A DNA stretch of 6,542 bases from Oscillospiraceae bacterium (GTDB taxonomy: Bacteria; Bacillota; Clostridia; Oscillospirales; Ruminococcaceae). This document shows, piece after piece, positions 1-5,870 of the stretch (position 1 is its first letter; each line of letters begins with the position of its first letter). The notes under the pieces were generated by a model, which saw only the letters and a list, made by a program, of their open reading frames with translations, searched no databases and was not told the origin of the DNA. The stretch lies in NCBI GenBank assembly GCA_029240015.1, contig JARBTU010000099.1, positions 1 to 6,542 on the forward strand, read 5' to 3'. Made by a program: the position numbers and the translations under genes.

Positions 1-451
1 TCAGTATTTGCCTCATCAATCTCTGCAAAATCATACGCCATTTGATGTGTATAACCGAAATGTTTTGCTTTCATCCACATGTGAATAACGGGAGGGAATC
101 CTGTTCCCCCCGCGCTTACGCTTGGGCTATGTCCTCCACTTGTGGACAAATAATGCAATGGATATTATCTCTACTTTTTCCATCAGTATTTGAAAAATAG
201 CTACTACAACATCAGTGATGAAGATTGATTTGTGATTCATTTCACACCTTAACTATATCAAAAAAACTGTCTTGACATCTTGTAGCATCATATTTGGCAG
301 CTTAAGCCATCCGATATTTTACCGAATGATACCCTTTCGAGTGGTGTCCTGCCCCAGTAAAAGATGCTTCTCTTACCGAGTAAAGACCTGTTATCTCTAT
401 ATCGACGCCTGCTTCTTCTTTTCCCTAATAGCGGCTTGTTCTAATGTTTCT
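1..451. other. Gene-poor left end with broken minus-strand frames; no gene called
   Basis: I find no convincing gene here. Three minus-strand frames are worth recording. From 157 to beyond position 1 a frame is open with no good start; it reads ...SGGHSPSVSAGG... then ...MWMKAKHFGYTHQMAYDF..., and I do not recognise it. From 240 to 127 there is a 37-codon ATG frame (MNHKSIFITDVVVAIF...) with AAGG six bases before the ATG. From 424 to 242 a frame is open except for one TAA at 304-302, and its stop ends one base before the ATG at 240. These could be remnants of a decayed gene or chance. The plus-strand open frame at 272-463 has no ribosome binding site and no recognisable product, so I treat it as a shadow. 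Bases 91-109 (GGGAA...TTCCC) and 131-149 (TGTCC...GGACA) form only short weak hairpins. Confidence 0.35.
127..240 (-). CDS. Possible 37-residue small protein, unknown
   Basis: An ATG-started minus-strand frame encodes a hydrophobic N-terminal half (FITDVVVAIFQIL) and a second hydrophobic patch (IISIALFV) before a basic end. AAGG lies six bases upstream of the ATG, inside the end of a preceding open frame that stops one base earlier. That arrangement is gene-like, but the length is short enough to occur by chance, no family is recognised, and the surrounding frames look broken. It is given as a candidate only. Confidence 0.15.
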   Translation of the reverse strand: MNHKSIFITDVVVAIFQILMEKVEIISIALFVHKWRT

Positions 452-610
452 TCACGCAGGTAAAATGAGCCCCAGGTATCCTTTTTTCCTTGTAGACAGG
501 AAAAATTGTAACGCTAACACCAAGGCTAACACAACTAAACCAATCACTAAAAATTTCCTGAGTGTATTTCCATTTTCAACGTATCTCCTACCATTGTTTC
601 CGTTGTAACA
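452..610 (-). pseudogene. Relic of a small single-span membrane protein downstream of the permease
   Basis: Immediately after the permease stop codon the same reading frame is open for 52 more codons. It encodes a hydrophobic segment (KFLVIGLVVLALVLALQFF), then a basic turn and a second hydrophobic start (STRKKGYLGLILP), and ends at TGA 454-452. This layout, one transmembrane helix followed by a basic loop and a second hydrophobic stretch cut short, looks like a small integral membrane protein whose C-terminal helix is missing. The frame has no ATG; the nearest in-frame candidate is a GTG inside the helix. An ATG with a short frame lies in another register (MVGDTLKMEIHSG, ATG at 595-593), so a one- or two-base indel may have separated the start from the body. 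Small membrane proteins often sit beside Bce-type transporters, but I cannot assign a family. Readthrough of the permease stop is an alternative I consider unlikely. Confidence 0.35.
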
Positions 611-2626
611 TCAACTAACAACTTTGTAGTATGCTCGTGCCGTAACCCTGTAAATAAGCACGTATACGATGGCAAACACCGCATAAGAAGCAGCCATGCA
701 ATACAGGAACCATTGCGTATTGTCCAGCATAACTACGACCACCAATTTCTTCATTAGAGGGAAAGTAACTGCGGCATGAACCCCCGTAGCTATCAACGGC
801 AGAAAAAATACCGTCAAGATTTGAGAACGAATAGCCCCTTTAATTTCTTTTAGGCTCAATCCTACCTTACGCATGATGGTATAGCGGTCTTTATCATCGT
901 ATGCTTCCGAAATTTGCTTATAGTAGATAATCAGTACGGTCGCCATAAGAAGCAGAATACCCAAATTCATTGCAACGAAAAGGACACCGCTTCGCAGGGC
1001 GCGAAATTTCTCACCGGCAGATACTCTTGTGTCTACCACGGAAACATCTACACCCGCAGCTTCTAATTTGTCAGATAAGATATTTCCAAATTTTCTTTCC
1101 TGCTCTTTTCCTGTCTCCTTATCCAAATCAATCCGTGCAGACACGTGGATAGCTCCGGCCAATTTCCCAATAATGGCTTTCTGCTGCTGTTCGATTTTTT
1201 GCAGCGTCTCAACATCATTCACTATGATAAAATAGACGTCCACAATGGTTGAAACAGTGGATTCCCCCACTACAAACCCTTTCATATCTTTCATCACAGT
1301 CGCTTGATATTGCTCGCCCATGAGAGATAAACTTGTTCCTTCGTATTCCTTTCCAATTCCGTGAATATATATCTCATTTGCGTTCAGGCTCACATTTTCC
1401 CCAAACAAGCTGTTGTAATTGTTCTGGTCGATAAAATACAGGGAAGATATTTTTGTAGTTTGATTAGAATATATATCCTCCGGTACGTCAAAGCCCCCTT
1501 CGACTAATACGGCCGGAAAAGACAGAGAGGTATATGAGGATATGCTGTCTACCTCAACCAGGGTTTCGGCAGCGGTTCTTTCTGCCGCCTGCTGTAATTC
1601 GGCTTTTACTTGCTTCTCCGCCTCCGGAATATCTCCGCTTAACTTTATCTCGGCTAAAACATTACTCGGATATTGAGCATGAATGGACTCATCTGATGTT
1701 ACATACAAAGAAACTGCTATGGAAAGCAGGAGTATGACAGCGACGGACATAACACAGATGTTTGCAAGGCCCACGGCGTTCTTTTTCATGCGGTAAAGCA
1801 TCCCTGAAACAGGAATAAAGTGCTGGATCTGATAATAGTACCTGCTGTTTTTCCGAAGTAATTTCAAAGCGGCAATACTCCCTGCGGTAAATAGGAGGTA
1901 AGTACCCGCAATAACCAGCAAAACAGCTAGGAAAACCAGTGGCATCCCTGTTATGGGCGACTGTATGGTGAGAGCAAGATAGTAACCGGCACCTAAAAAT
2001 CCACCCCCTAAGACAGCCATGACCCATTTTGTTTTCGGTTCTTTTTCGCCGACATTACCGCCCCTCAAAAGCTCTATGGGGTTTGCCAGGCGTATCTGAT
2101 AGGTATTGTATCCTAAGAGCAGTAAAAAGAACGTTGCAAAGAGGAGTGACGACCCAATCATGGAAGTAGGAGACAGCTCAAACCCAAGGGAAACTGTTGC
2201 GTCCATCATACGGCGAATAATGAGTACACAAACCTTGTTTAATACGATACCCGTGAGCAAACCAACAACAATACTGATGGCGGTAATATACATGGTTTCA
2301 TACATGATTACTTTCTGGATGTGTCTTTTATCCATACCCAGAATATTGTAAACACCGAACTCTTTTTTTCTCCGTTTCATCAGAAAGCTATTCGTATAAA
2401 AGAGAAATATAGCAAAGAACATACTTATTACTACGTTTCCCATAGTCAATATCAGTTGCATATTGTTTCCGCCGGGAATCTGCCCAAGTCCACGGTTCAT
2501 AGAAAGGGCAAGCATGATATAAGACACCATCACGGAACAGATACAGGAAATGAGGAAGGGCAGATACACCTTGCCGTTTTTTCTAATATTATCTGCGGCC
2601 ATTTTTTGATAAAATCTATTATTCAT
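611..2626 (-). CDS. BceB-type ABC transporter permease (FtsX-domain, antimicrobial peptide resistance)
   Basis: This is the membrane subunit of a peptide-resistance and peptide-sensing ABC transporter. In the BceAB family one such permease works with one ATPase dimer, protects cell-wall precursor cycles from peptides such as bacitracin or lantibiotics, and signals to a partner kinase; the substrate here is unknown. The protein has 671 residues. Hydrophobic segments lie near residues 21-43, 57-80, 108-136, 154-173, 201-221, 228-254, 284-309, 546-569, 603-624 and 639-659, giving ten spans. An extracellular domain of about 235 residues (roughly 310-545) sits between spans 7 and 8, which is the BceB signature. 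FtsX-like regions flank it: FLFYTNSFLMKRRKKEFGV early and the ISEAYDDKDRYTIMRKVGL coupling segment late. The start is ATG at 2626, because AGGAGG at 2640-2635 lies eight bases upstream. A GTG at 2635 in the same frame overlaps that ribosome binding site and is unlikely. The gene overlaps the ATPase gene by 8 nt, indicating coupled translation. Confidence 0.93.
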   Translation of the reverse strand: MNNRFYQKMAADNIRKNGKVYLPFLISCICSVMVSYIMLALSMNRGLGQIPGGNNMQLILTMGNVVISMFFAIFLFYTNSFLMKRRKKEFGVYNILGMDKRHIQKVIMYETMYITAISIVVGLLTGIVLNKVCVLIIRRMMDATVSLGFELSPTSMIGSSLLFATFFLLLLGYNTYQIRLANPIELLRGGNVGEKEPKTKWVMAVLGGGFLGAGYYLALTIQSPITGMPLVFLAVLLVIAGTYLLFTAGSIAALKLLRKNSRYYYQIQHFIPVSGMLYRMKKNAVGLANICVMSVAVILLLSIAVSLYVTSDESIHAQYPSNVLAEIKLSGDIPEAEKQVKAELQQAAERTAAETLVEVDSISSYTSLSFPAVLVEGGFDVPEDIYSNQTTKISSLYFIDQNNYNSLFGENVSLNANEIYIHGIGKEYEGTSLSLMGEQYQATVMKDMKGFVVGESTVSTIVDVYFIIVNDVETLQKIEQQQKAIIGKLAGAIHVSARIDLDKETGKEQERKFGNILSDKLEAAGVDVSVVDTRVSAGEKFRALRSGVLFVAMNLGILLLMATVLIIYYKQISEAYDDKDRYTIMRKVGLSLKEIKGAIRSQILTVFFLPLIATGVHAAVTFPLMKKLVVVVMLDNTQWFLYCMAASYAVFAIVYVLIYRVTARAYYKVVS

Positions 2627-3386
2627 TAAATCCACCTCCTGCCGCGATCACGGACAGTGTGTCAGATATTTTTTGGAACATGGCTTCCGAAGTCAGATTT
2701 CCCCTGTGAAGCTCATGGAACACACAGCCGTCCTTGATAAAGAGGACGCGGTTAGCGTGACTGGCGGCTTTAATGCTGTGCGTTACCATTAAAATCGTTT
2801 GTCCTTCCGCATTGATTGCCCCAAAAAGCTCCAAGAGACTGTCTGCCGCCTTAGAATCCAAAGCCCCTGTTGGCTCGTCCGCCATAATTAACTGCGGGTT
2901 ATTAATCAATGCTCTCGCAACTGCCGCCCTTTGTTTCTGACCTCCTGATACTTCGTATGGGTACTTGCTAAGTAGGTTTTGAATACCAAGTTTTCGAGCA
3001 ATTGGAAGTAACTGATTTTTCATTTCTCCGGGTTTTCCACCCGACATTACCAGCGGAAGCAAAATATTGTCTTTGAGTGAAAAGGTATCTAACAAATTAA
3101 AATCCTGAAAAACAAAGCCAAGGTTTTTACGGCGAAAAGCGGAAATTTCACTTTCAGGAATAGATACGATGTTTTTACCGTTCAACAGCACCTCACCGCC
3201 TGTAGGTTTATCCAAAGCAGCAAGGATATTAAGCAAAGTACTTTTCCCAGAGCCAGATTCCCCCATGATTGCCACGTATTCTCCAGACTCAACAGAAAAA
3301 GATACATTGGACAATGCCTGTACCTGATTTCCTCCAAAACGTGTCGTATAAATCTTTTTTAAGTTATGCACTTCTAAAATAGTCAT
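2619..3386 (-). CDS. BceA-type ABC transporter ATP-binding protein
   Basis: This cytoplasmic ATPase of 255 residues energises the adjacent permease; the length is normal for the BceA/MacB-like group. Motifs in order are Walker A GESGSGKST (42-50), Q-loop Q94 in GFVFQDFNLLD, signature VSGGQ (146-150) followed by KQRAAVARAL, Walker B LIMADEP with D170 and catalytic E171, D-loop GALDS (174-178) and H-loop H203 in MVTHS. All residues needed for ATP hydrolysis are present. A C-terminal extension of about 25 residues after the core ends in a glycine-rich tail. ATG at 3386 is supported by AAAGGAG at about 3399-3393. The gene lies 76 nt after the lipoprotein-like gene and overlaps the permease start by 8 nt. 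The family is clear. The exact orthologue among BceA, PsdA, YxdL and VraD-like proteins cannot be chosen from sequence alone. Confidence 0.95.
   Translation of the reverse strand: MTILEVHNLKKIYTTRFGGNQVQALSNVSFSVESGEYVAIMGESGSGKSTLLNILAALDKPTGGEVLLNGKNIVSIPESEISAFRRKNLGFVFQDFNLLDTFSLKDNILLPLVMSGGKPGEMKNQLLPIARKLGIQNLLSKYPYEVSGGQKQRAAVARALINNPQLIMADEPTGALDSKAADSLLELFGAINAEGQTILMVTHSIKAASHANRVLFIKDGCVFHELHRGNLTSEAMFQKISDTLSVIAAGGGFNE
2635..2640 (-). promoter_or_regulatory. Ribosome binding site fixing the permease start
   Basis: A perfect AGGAGG within the last codons of the ATPase gene lies eight bases before ATG 2626. It excludes the longer GTG start at 2635, which falls inside this site. 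Confidence 0.8.
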
Positions 3387-3457
3387 ATAGCTCTCCTTTG
3401 TTCTCTTCTTTGACCCTTTGGTTCAACTAGCTATTGCGTAATCGAAAGGTATAAAAA

Positions 3458-3471
3458 GATTCTTATGAATC
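3458..3471 (-). terminator. Weak hairpin plus T-run after the lipoprotein-like gene (possible attenuator)
   Basis: On the minus strand GATTC-ATAA-GAATC overlaps the stop codon of the exported-protein gene and is followed at once by TTTTTAT. The stem has only five mostly A/T pairs, so full termination is doubtful. It could lower transcription into the transporter genes or mark an mRNA end. The rest of the 76-nt gap shows only the ATPase ribosome binding site. Confidence 0.25.
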
Positions 3472-3978
3472 ACTCAACTTGAATTTTATCTCTCCTTTGA
3501 ATTTGTCTCCTTCCACCCGGAGCGATTCCCATCCTCCTTTTAGTTCTATGGTGTCGGAGTATTCACCGGTTTTTTGAAGCAACATAGTAGGTTCCTCATC
3601 CCCGGAGTGCCAGGACACTTTTGCCGTCCCACTCTCTATTTTCAGGCTACAAGTAACTTTAAGGCTATTCCCTTCCTCTCTTTCCAGAGCAGCCCCGCCA
3701 AACAAAAGCTCCGAGCCAGAAAAGTTGTTGTATTCTGCCTGATAAGTTCCCACATAATTATCTTTTCCAAACTCACGGTCGCCTTTTATTCTTCGGTCGC
3801 TGGTAAGTGCATTCTCACCCGCAGCCCCGGAGAAAAAATTACCAATCCTGTACACAAATTTTTGCACAGGACTATACTCCTCTGTATCTGAAGATGAGAC
3901 AGCGCAATCAGACAGCAAACCCATAATCACCATAAGCGAAAGCATTGCCCCAATCCATTTTGTTTTCTGTTTTATCAT
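3463..3978 (-). CDS. Small exported lipoprotein-like protein heading the BceAB-type operon
   Basis: The product has 171 residues. The N-terminus is basic (MIKQKTKW), followed by a hydrophobic stretch (IGAMLSLMVIMGLL) and SDC at residues 23-25, resembling a lipoprotein signal peptide. Asp at the position before Cys25 is not a usual lipobox residue, so lipidation is uncertain and ordinary secretion or a membrane anchor is possible. The mature part has a polar linker, then from about residue 73 a compact region (YVGTYQAEYNNFSGSELLFGG, then alternating hydrophobic strands to KGEIKFKLSDS) that looks like an all-beta domain. From memory, similar small proteins occur beside Bce-type transporters in Firmicutes, but no function is established to my knowledge. 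ATG 3978 is chosen because GAAAGGAGAA (3995-3986) precedes it; an upstream ATG at 4005 would place that site inside the gene. It lies first in the transporter operon, so it probably assists peptide sensing or resistance outside the membrane (inference). Confidence 0.75.
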   Translation of the reverse strand: MIKQKTKWIGAMLSLMVIMGLLSDCAVSSSDTEEYSPVQKFVYRIGNFFSGAAGENALTSDRRIKGDREFGKDNYVGTYQAEYNNFSGSELLFGGAALEREEGNSLKVTCSLKIESGTAKVSWHSGDEEPTMLLQKTGEYSDTIELKGGWESLRVEGDKFKGEIKFKLSDS

Positions 3979-3985
3979 AAAAACA

Positions 3986-3995
3986 TTCTCCTTTC
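3986..3995 (-). promoter_or_regulatory. Ribosome binding site fixing the exported-protein start
   Basis: GAAAGGAGAA on the minus strand lies a usual distance before ATG 3978 and inside the codons that would follow the alternative ATG at 4005. It decides for the shorter protein, whose signal peptide then begins with the expected basic residues. Confidence 0.75.
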
Positions 3996-4021
3996 TTGTA
4001 GCCAATATTAATTACGATTAC

Positions 4022-4051
4022 AGCATAGCAAAAGAGAGAAATGTCGTTCCA
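4022..4051 (-). promoter_or_regulatory. Candidate promoter of the transporter operon
   Basis: On the minus strand TATGCT (4027-4022) is a fair -10 (four of six matches to TATAAT). A weak TGGAAC (4051-4046) lies 18 bases upstream as a -35. A poor -35 fits a promoter that needs an activator, and the inverted-repeat operator lies about 30 bases further upstream. The pair sits within the terminator of the upstream operon, so a transcript would begin just after the hairpin. Weak by itself; position is the main support. Confidence 0.3.
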
Positions 4052-4074
4052 CCGATTGGTCTGACATTTCTCTC
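4030..4074 (-). terminator. Rho-independent-type terminator of the regulator-kinase operon
   Basis: GAGAGAAATGTC (4034-4045) and GACATTTCTCTC (4063-4074) form a perfect 12-bp inverted repeat with a 17-base loop. On the minus strand the stem is followed by TTTTGCTATG, a short T-run. It lies 28 bases after the kinase stop, so it fits a terminator separating the signalling genes from the transporter operon. The T-run is short, so termination may be partial, or the repeat may be a second protein-binding site. Confidence 0.6.
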
Positions 4075-4079
4075 CTGTT

Positions 4080-4097
4080 TCTAACAATTTTGTTAGA
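4080..4097 (-). promoter_or_regulatory. BceR-type operator (inverted repeat TAACA-N4-TGTTA)
   Basis: TCTAACAA-AA-TTGTTAGA is a perfect 8-bp-arm palindrome just after the kinase stop codon. It contains TAACA-AAAT-TGTTA, which fits the TNACA-N4-TGTNA inverted repeat that I recall as the binding site of BceR-like regulators upstream of bceAB-type genes. It lies about 100 bases upstream of the exported-protein start, where an activator site for the transporter operon would be expected. Binding by the regulator in this window is inferred from motif and position. Confidence 0.6.
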
Positions 4098-4101
4098 CTG
4101 G

Positions 4102-5091
4102 CTATTCAGCTTCAAATGGAACGCTGTCAAGTCCAATGATAACTTTGGTTCCCTTGCCGGGTTCCGATTCAATTGAAAGACTATGCCCCAGTTTGGATAA
4201 TATTGTTTTGCAGAGGTAAAGTCCAAGGCCGGTGGCATTCCTGTCCTGACGCCCCATGTACCCCGTAAAACTTCTTTCACCGACTCTAGGCAAATCCTCC
4301 GGGTTGATTCCAATTCCCGTGTCTTCTACTACCAGGGTTTTACTGTTTTCTAGATAAATTGAGATGGAGCCTTCCTTCGTATATTTAAGGGCGTTGGATA
4401 AAACCTGTTCCAGTACAAAGCCCAACCATTTGGAATCGGTGAGAACCCGGCAATGAACAGTTTCATAGTGGAGGGACAGCCGCTTCCTGATGAACAGCGG
4501 CGCATATTTTTTCACCGCCTCACAAATAATTTCGTTCAACTCCGTTTCTTGAAAACGGTAATCTGTGGACGGGCTTTCCAACCGCAGATATTGCAATACC
4601 AGTTCTACATATTGCTCAATCTTAAATAACTGTACGTTCATTTCTTCAGCTGTTTCGCTTTCTTCATCTTGAAGAATTAAACGGAGTGCCGCGATGGGTA
4701 TCTTAATCTGATGAACCCATAGGGTATAGTAGTCAAGGACATTCTGTTCGTTCTGCTGGGCGATATTCTCCATTTCCTTTAGATTAAAACTCATTTGTTT
4801 CAGAAGATTATAATAATCCCTTTCCAGCAGACTCCCCGGGCGTGGCAGCTTCTCCACGGCTAAATGACTTTGCTTTCGGAAAAGAGCCATTTCCGTATGG
4901 CGGCTGTGGTATTTGAAAAAATCATAACTGCCCGCAATTCCCCCGAAAATGCAGCATAAAGCCACCCAAAGCCATGCCCTTTCCGTAGGAATTCGATAGA
5001 GGAAACCCAGAAAGAAGTTCAATGCTCCACAAATAATCCAAAGCAGTATACTTTTTTTGCGGTCATATAAATAAGAAACAAATATCTTCAT
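4102..5091 (-). CDS. BceS-type intramembrane-sensing histidine kinase
   Basis: This 329-residue sensor kinase has two hydrophobic segments at the N-terminus (about 14-32 and 38-56) joined by a loop of only a few residues (RIPTER). With no room for an extracellular sensor domain, it belongs to the intramembrane-sensing type, whose signal comes from the partner transporter. The dimerisation and phosphotransfer helix has H127 in YTLWVHQIKIPIAALR, the form typical of this group. The ATP-binding domain shows N233 in the N-box (EQVLSNALKYT), VVEDTGIGI with D257 and G259/G261 (G1), RSFTGY (F-box near F275) and GLGLYL (288-293, G2). All catalytic motifs are intact. ATG 5091 follows the regulator stop by 3 nt, and GAGGG inside the end of the regulator gene serves as ribosome binding site, so translation is probably coupled. 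Its expression depends on whatever now transcribes the IS-interrupted regulator gene. Confidence 0.94.
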   Translation of the reverse strand: MKIFVSYLYDRKKSILLWIICGALNFFLGFLYRIPTERAWLWVALCCIFGGIAGSYDFFKYHSRHTEMALFRKQSHLAVEKLPRPGSLLERDYYNLLKQMSFNLKEMENIAQQNEQNVLDYYTLWVHQIKIPIAALRLILQDEESETAEEMNVQLFKIEQYVELVLQYLRLESPSTDYRFQETELNEIICEAVKKYAPLFIRKRLSLHYETVHCRVLTDSKWLGFVLEQVLSNALKYTKEGSISIYLENSKTLVVEDTGIGINPEDLPRVGERSFTGYMGRQDRNATGLGLYLCKTILSKLGHSLSIESEPGKGTKVIIGLDSVPFEAE

Positions 5092-5094
5092 AGT

Positions 5095-5817
5095 TCAACC
5101 CTCAATTAGATACCCTTCACCCTTTTTGGTACAAATATAATCCGCAAGCCCAATCTGTTCCAACTTTTTTCTCAACCGGTTTATATTCGTATACAAGGCG
5201 CTGTCATCTAAGAAATTTTCCGTTTCCCATAGGCTCATCATCAATTTGTCCCGTTTTACAATTTTCCCTTTATTATCCATGAGTTTTTGAAGAATCCGGG
5301 CTTCATTCTTTGTTAACTCCTGTTTTTGCCCGTCATAGGTTATGGTTGTATTGCTCAGATTGAAGATTAGGCCGTCGTGTTCCATCAGGCTGCCGCTGTC
5401 CCCAAAATCATAGGTTCGGCGCAGCATGGCCTGTACCTTTGCCATAAGCACCTGAAAGTCAAAGGGCTTTGTAATATAATCATCACCGCCCATATCGACA
5501 GCCCGGACAATATTCATATTATCCGATGCAGAAGATACAAAGATGATAGGGACCTTTGACATTTTCCGTATTTCCCCGCACCAGTAATATCCACTGAAGC
5601 AAGGAAGCGAAACGTCCATAAGTATTAGTTGCGGGTCAAAGGCTATAAATTCAGAAAGCACTTTCCGAAAATCCTGAACGCTAGCTCCCTCATATCCCCA
5701 TTTCTCTAAATGCTGCTTGATTTTTTCGGCAATTACCGAATCGTCCTCTATTATAAAGATGACGTAAAATAGTTTGTGTAGAAAGAAATGGAGGGGGAGT
5801 ACTTCCCCCAAAGACAA
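5095..5817 (-). CDS. BceR-type OmpR-family response regulator, start replaced by an IS element
   Basis: The protein is a two-domain DNA-binding regulator. The receiver domain runs from about residue 19 to 132 in this 240-codon frame: acidic pocket IIEDD (22-26), phosphoacceptor D68 in LILMDVSLP, switch serines in FVSSASD (about 95-96) and K117 in YITKPF. A winged-helix domain follows from about 148 to 239 (ELTKNEARILQKL, then NINRLRKKLE and KGEGYLIEG). Normal relatives begin with Met, one or two residues and then the IFIIEDD strand. Here the family-like part begins at Tyr18 (position 5766), and the first 17 codons (MSLGEVLPLHFFLHKLF) come from the IS end. No start codon exists at the expected place. 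The only in-frame upstream starts are TTG at 5817 and TTG at 5811; 5817 has GAGGA (5832-5828) ten bases before it. The gene is either a functional N-extended fusion or has lost its translation start. Receiver and output domains are otherwise complete. Confidence 0.85.
   Translation of the reverse strand: MSLGEVLPLHFFLHKLFYVIFIIEDDSVIAEKIKQHLEKWGYEGASVQDFRKVLSEFIAFDPQLILMDVSLPCFSGYYWCGEIRKMSKVPIIFVSSASDNMNIVRAVDMGGDDYITKPFDFQVLMAKVQAMLRRTYDFGDSGSLMEHDGLIFNLSNTTITYDGQKQELTKNEARILQKLMDNKGKIVKRDKLMMSLWETENFLDDSALYTNINRLRKKLEQIGLADYICTKKGEGYLIEG
5793..5809. repeat. Short GC hairpin in the IS left end
   Basis: GGGGGA (5793-5798) pairs with TCCCCC (5804-5809) around a five-base loop. No T-run follows on either strand, so it is not an evident terminator. 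It falls in the early codons of the IS-extended regulator frame and could hinder ribosomes there. Confidence 0.45.
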
Positions 5818-5818
5818 A

Positions 5819-5870
5819 GGTAGGGTATCCTCGGAATTGACGAGATTCCATGAGAGAGGATAACCCTACC
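5819..5870 (+). repeat. Inverted repeat covering the transposase ribosome binding site
   Basis: GGTAGGGT-ATCCTC (5819-5832) pairs with GAGGAT-A-ACCCTACC (5856-5870): 14 pairs with one bulged A at 5862 and a 23-base loop. The right arm contains the GAGGA that would serve the transposase ATG at 5871 and ends right before it. In RNA the site would be sequestered only if transcription starts upstream of 5819. This is the arrangement several IS families use to avoid activation by transcription entering from outside. The equivalent structure also forms on the minus strand. Confidence 0.6.

Noticed and set aside
273..286. TGACA-TCT-TGTAG on the plus strand as a second BceR-type operator
   Set aside because: Half-site spacing is three rather than four bases, the second half ends in G rather than A, and no promoter or gene start is positioned to use it.
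272..463. Plus-strand 63-codon open frame
   Set aside because: No ribosome binding site, odd composition with scattered Cys and Ser, no domain; it lies opposite broken minus-strand frames and is probably chance.
1689..2027. 112-codon minus-strand frame inside the permease gene
   Set aside because: Alternate register of the permease coding sequence; His/Cys/Arg-rich with no family features.
2321..2629. 102-codon plus-strand frame opposite the permease N-terminus
   Set aside because: Antisense shadow of a clear gene; no ribosome binding site or domain.
4008..4313. 101-codon minus-strand frame overlapping the kinase end and the intergenic region
   Set aside because: Out-of-register translation of the kinase ATP-binding domain that runs through the operator and terminator; no ribosome binding site.
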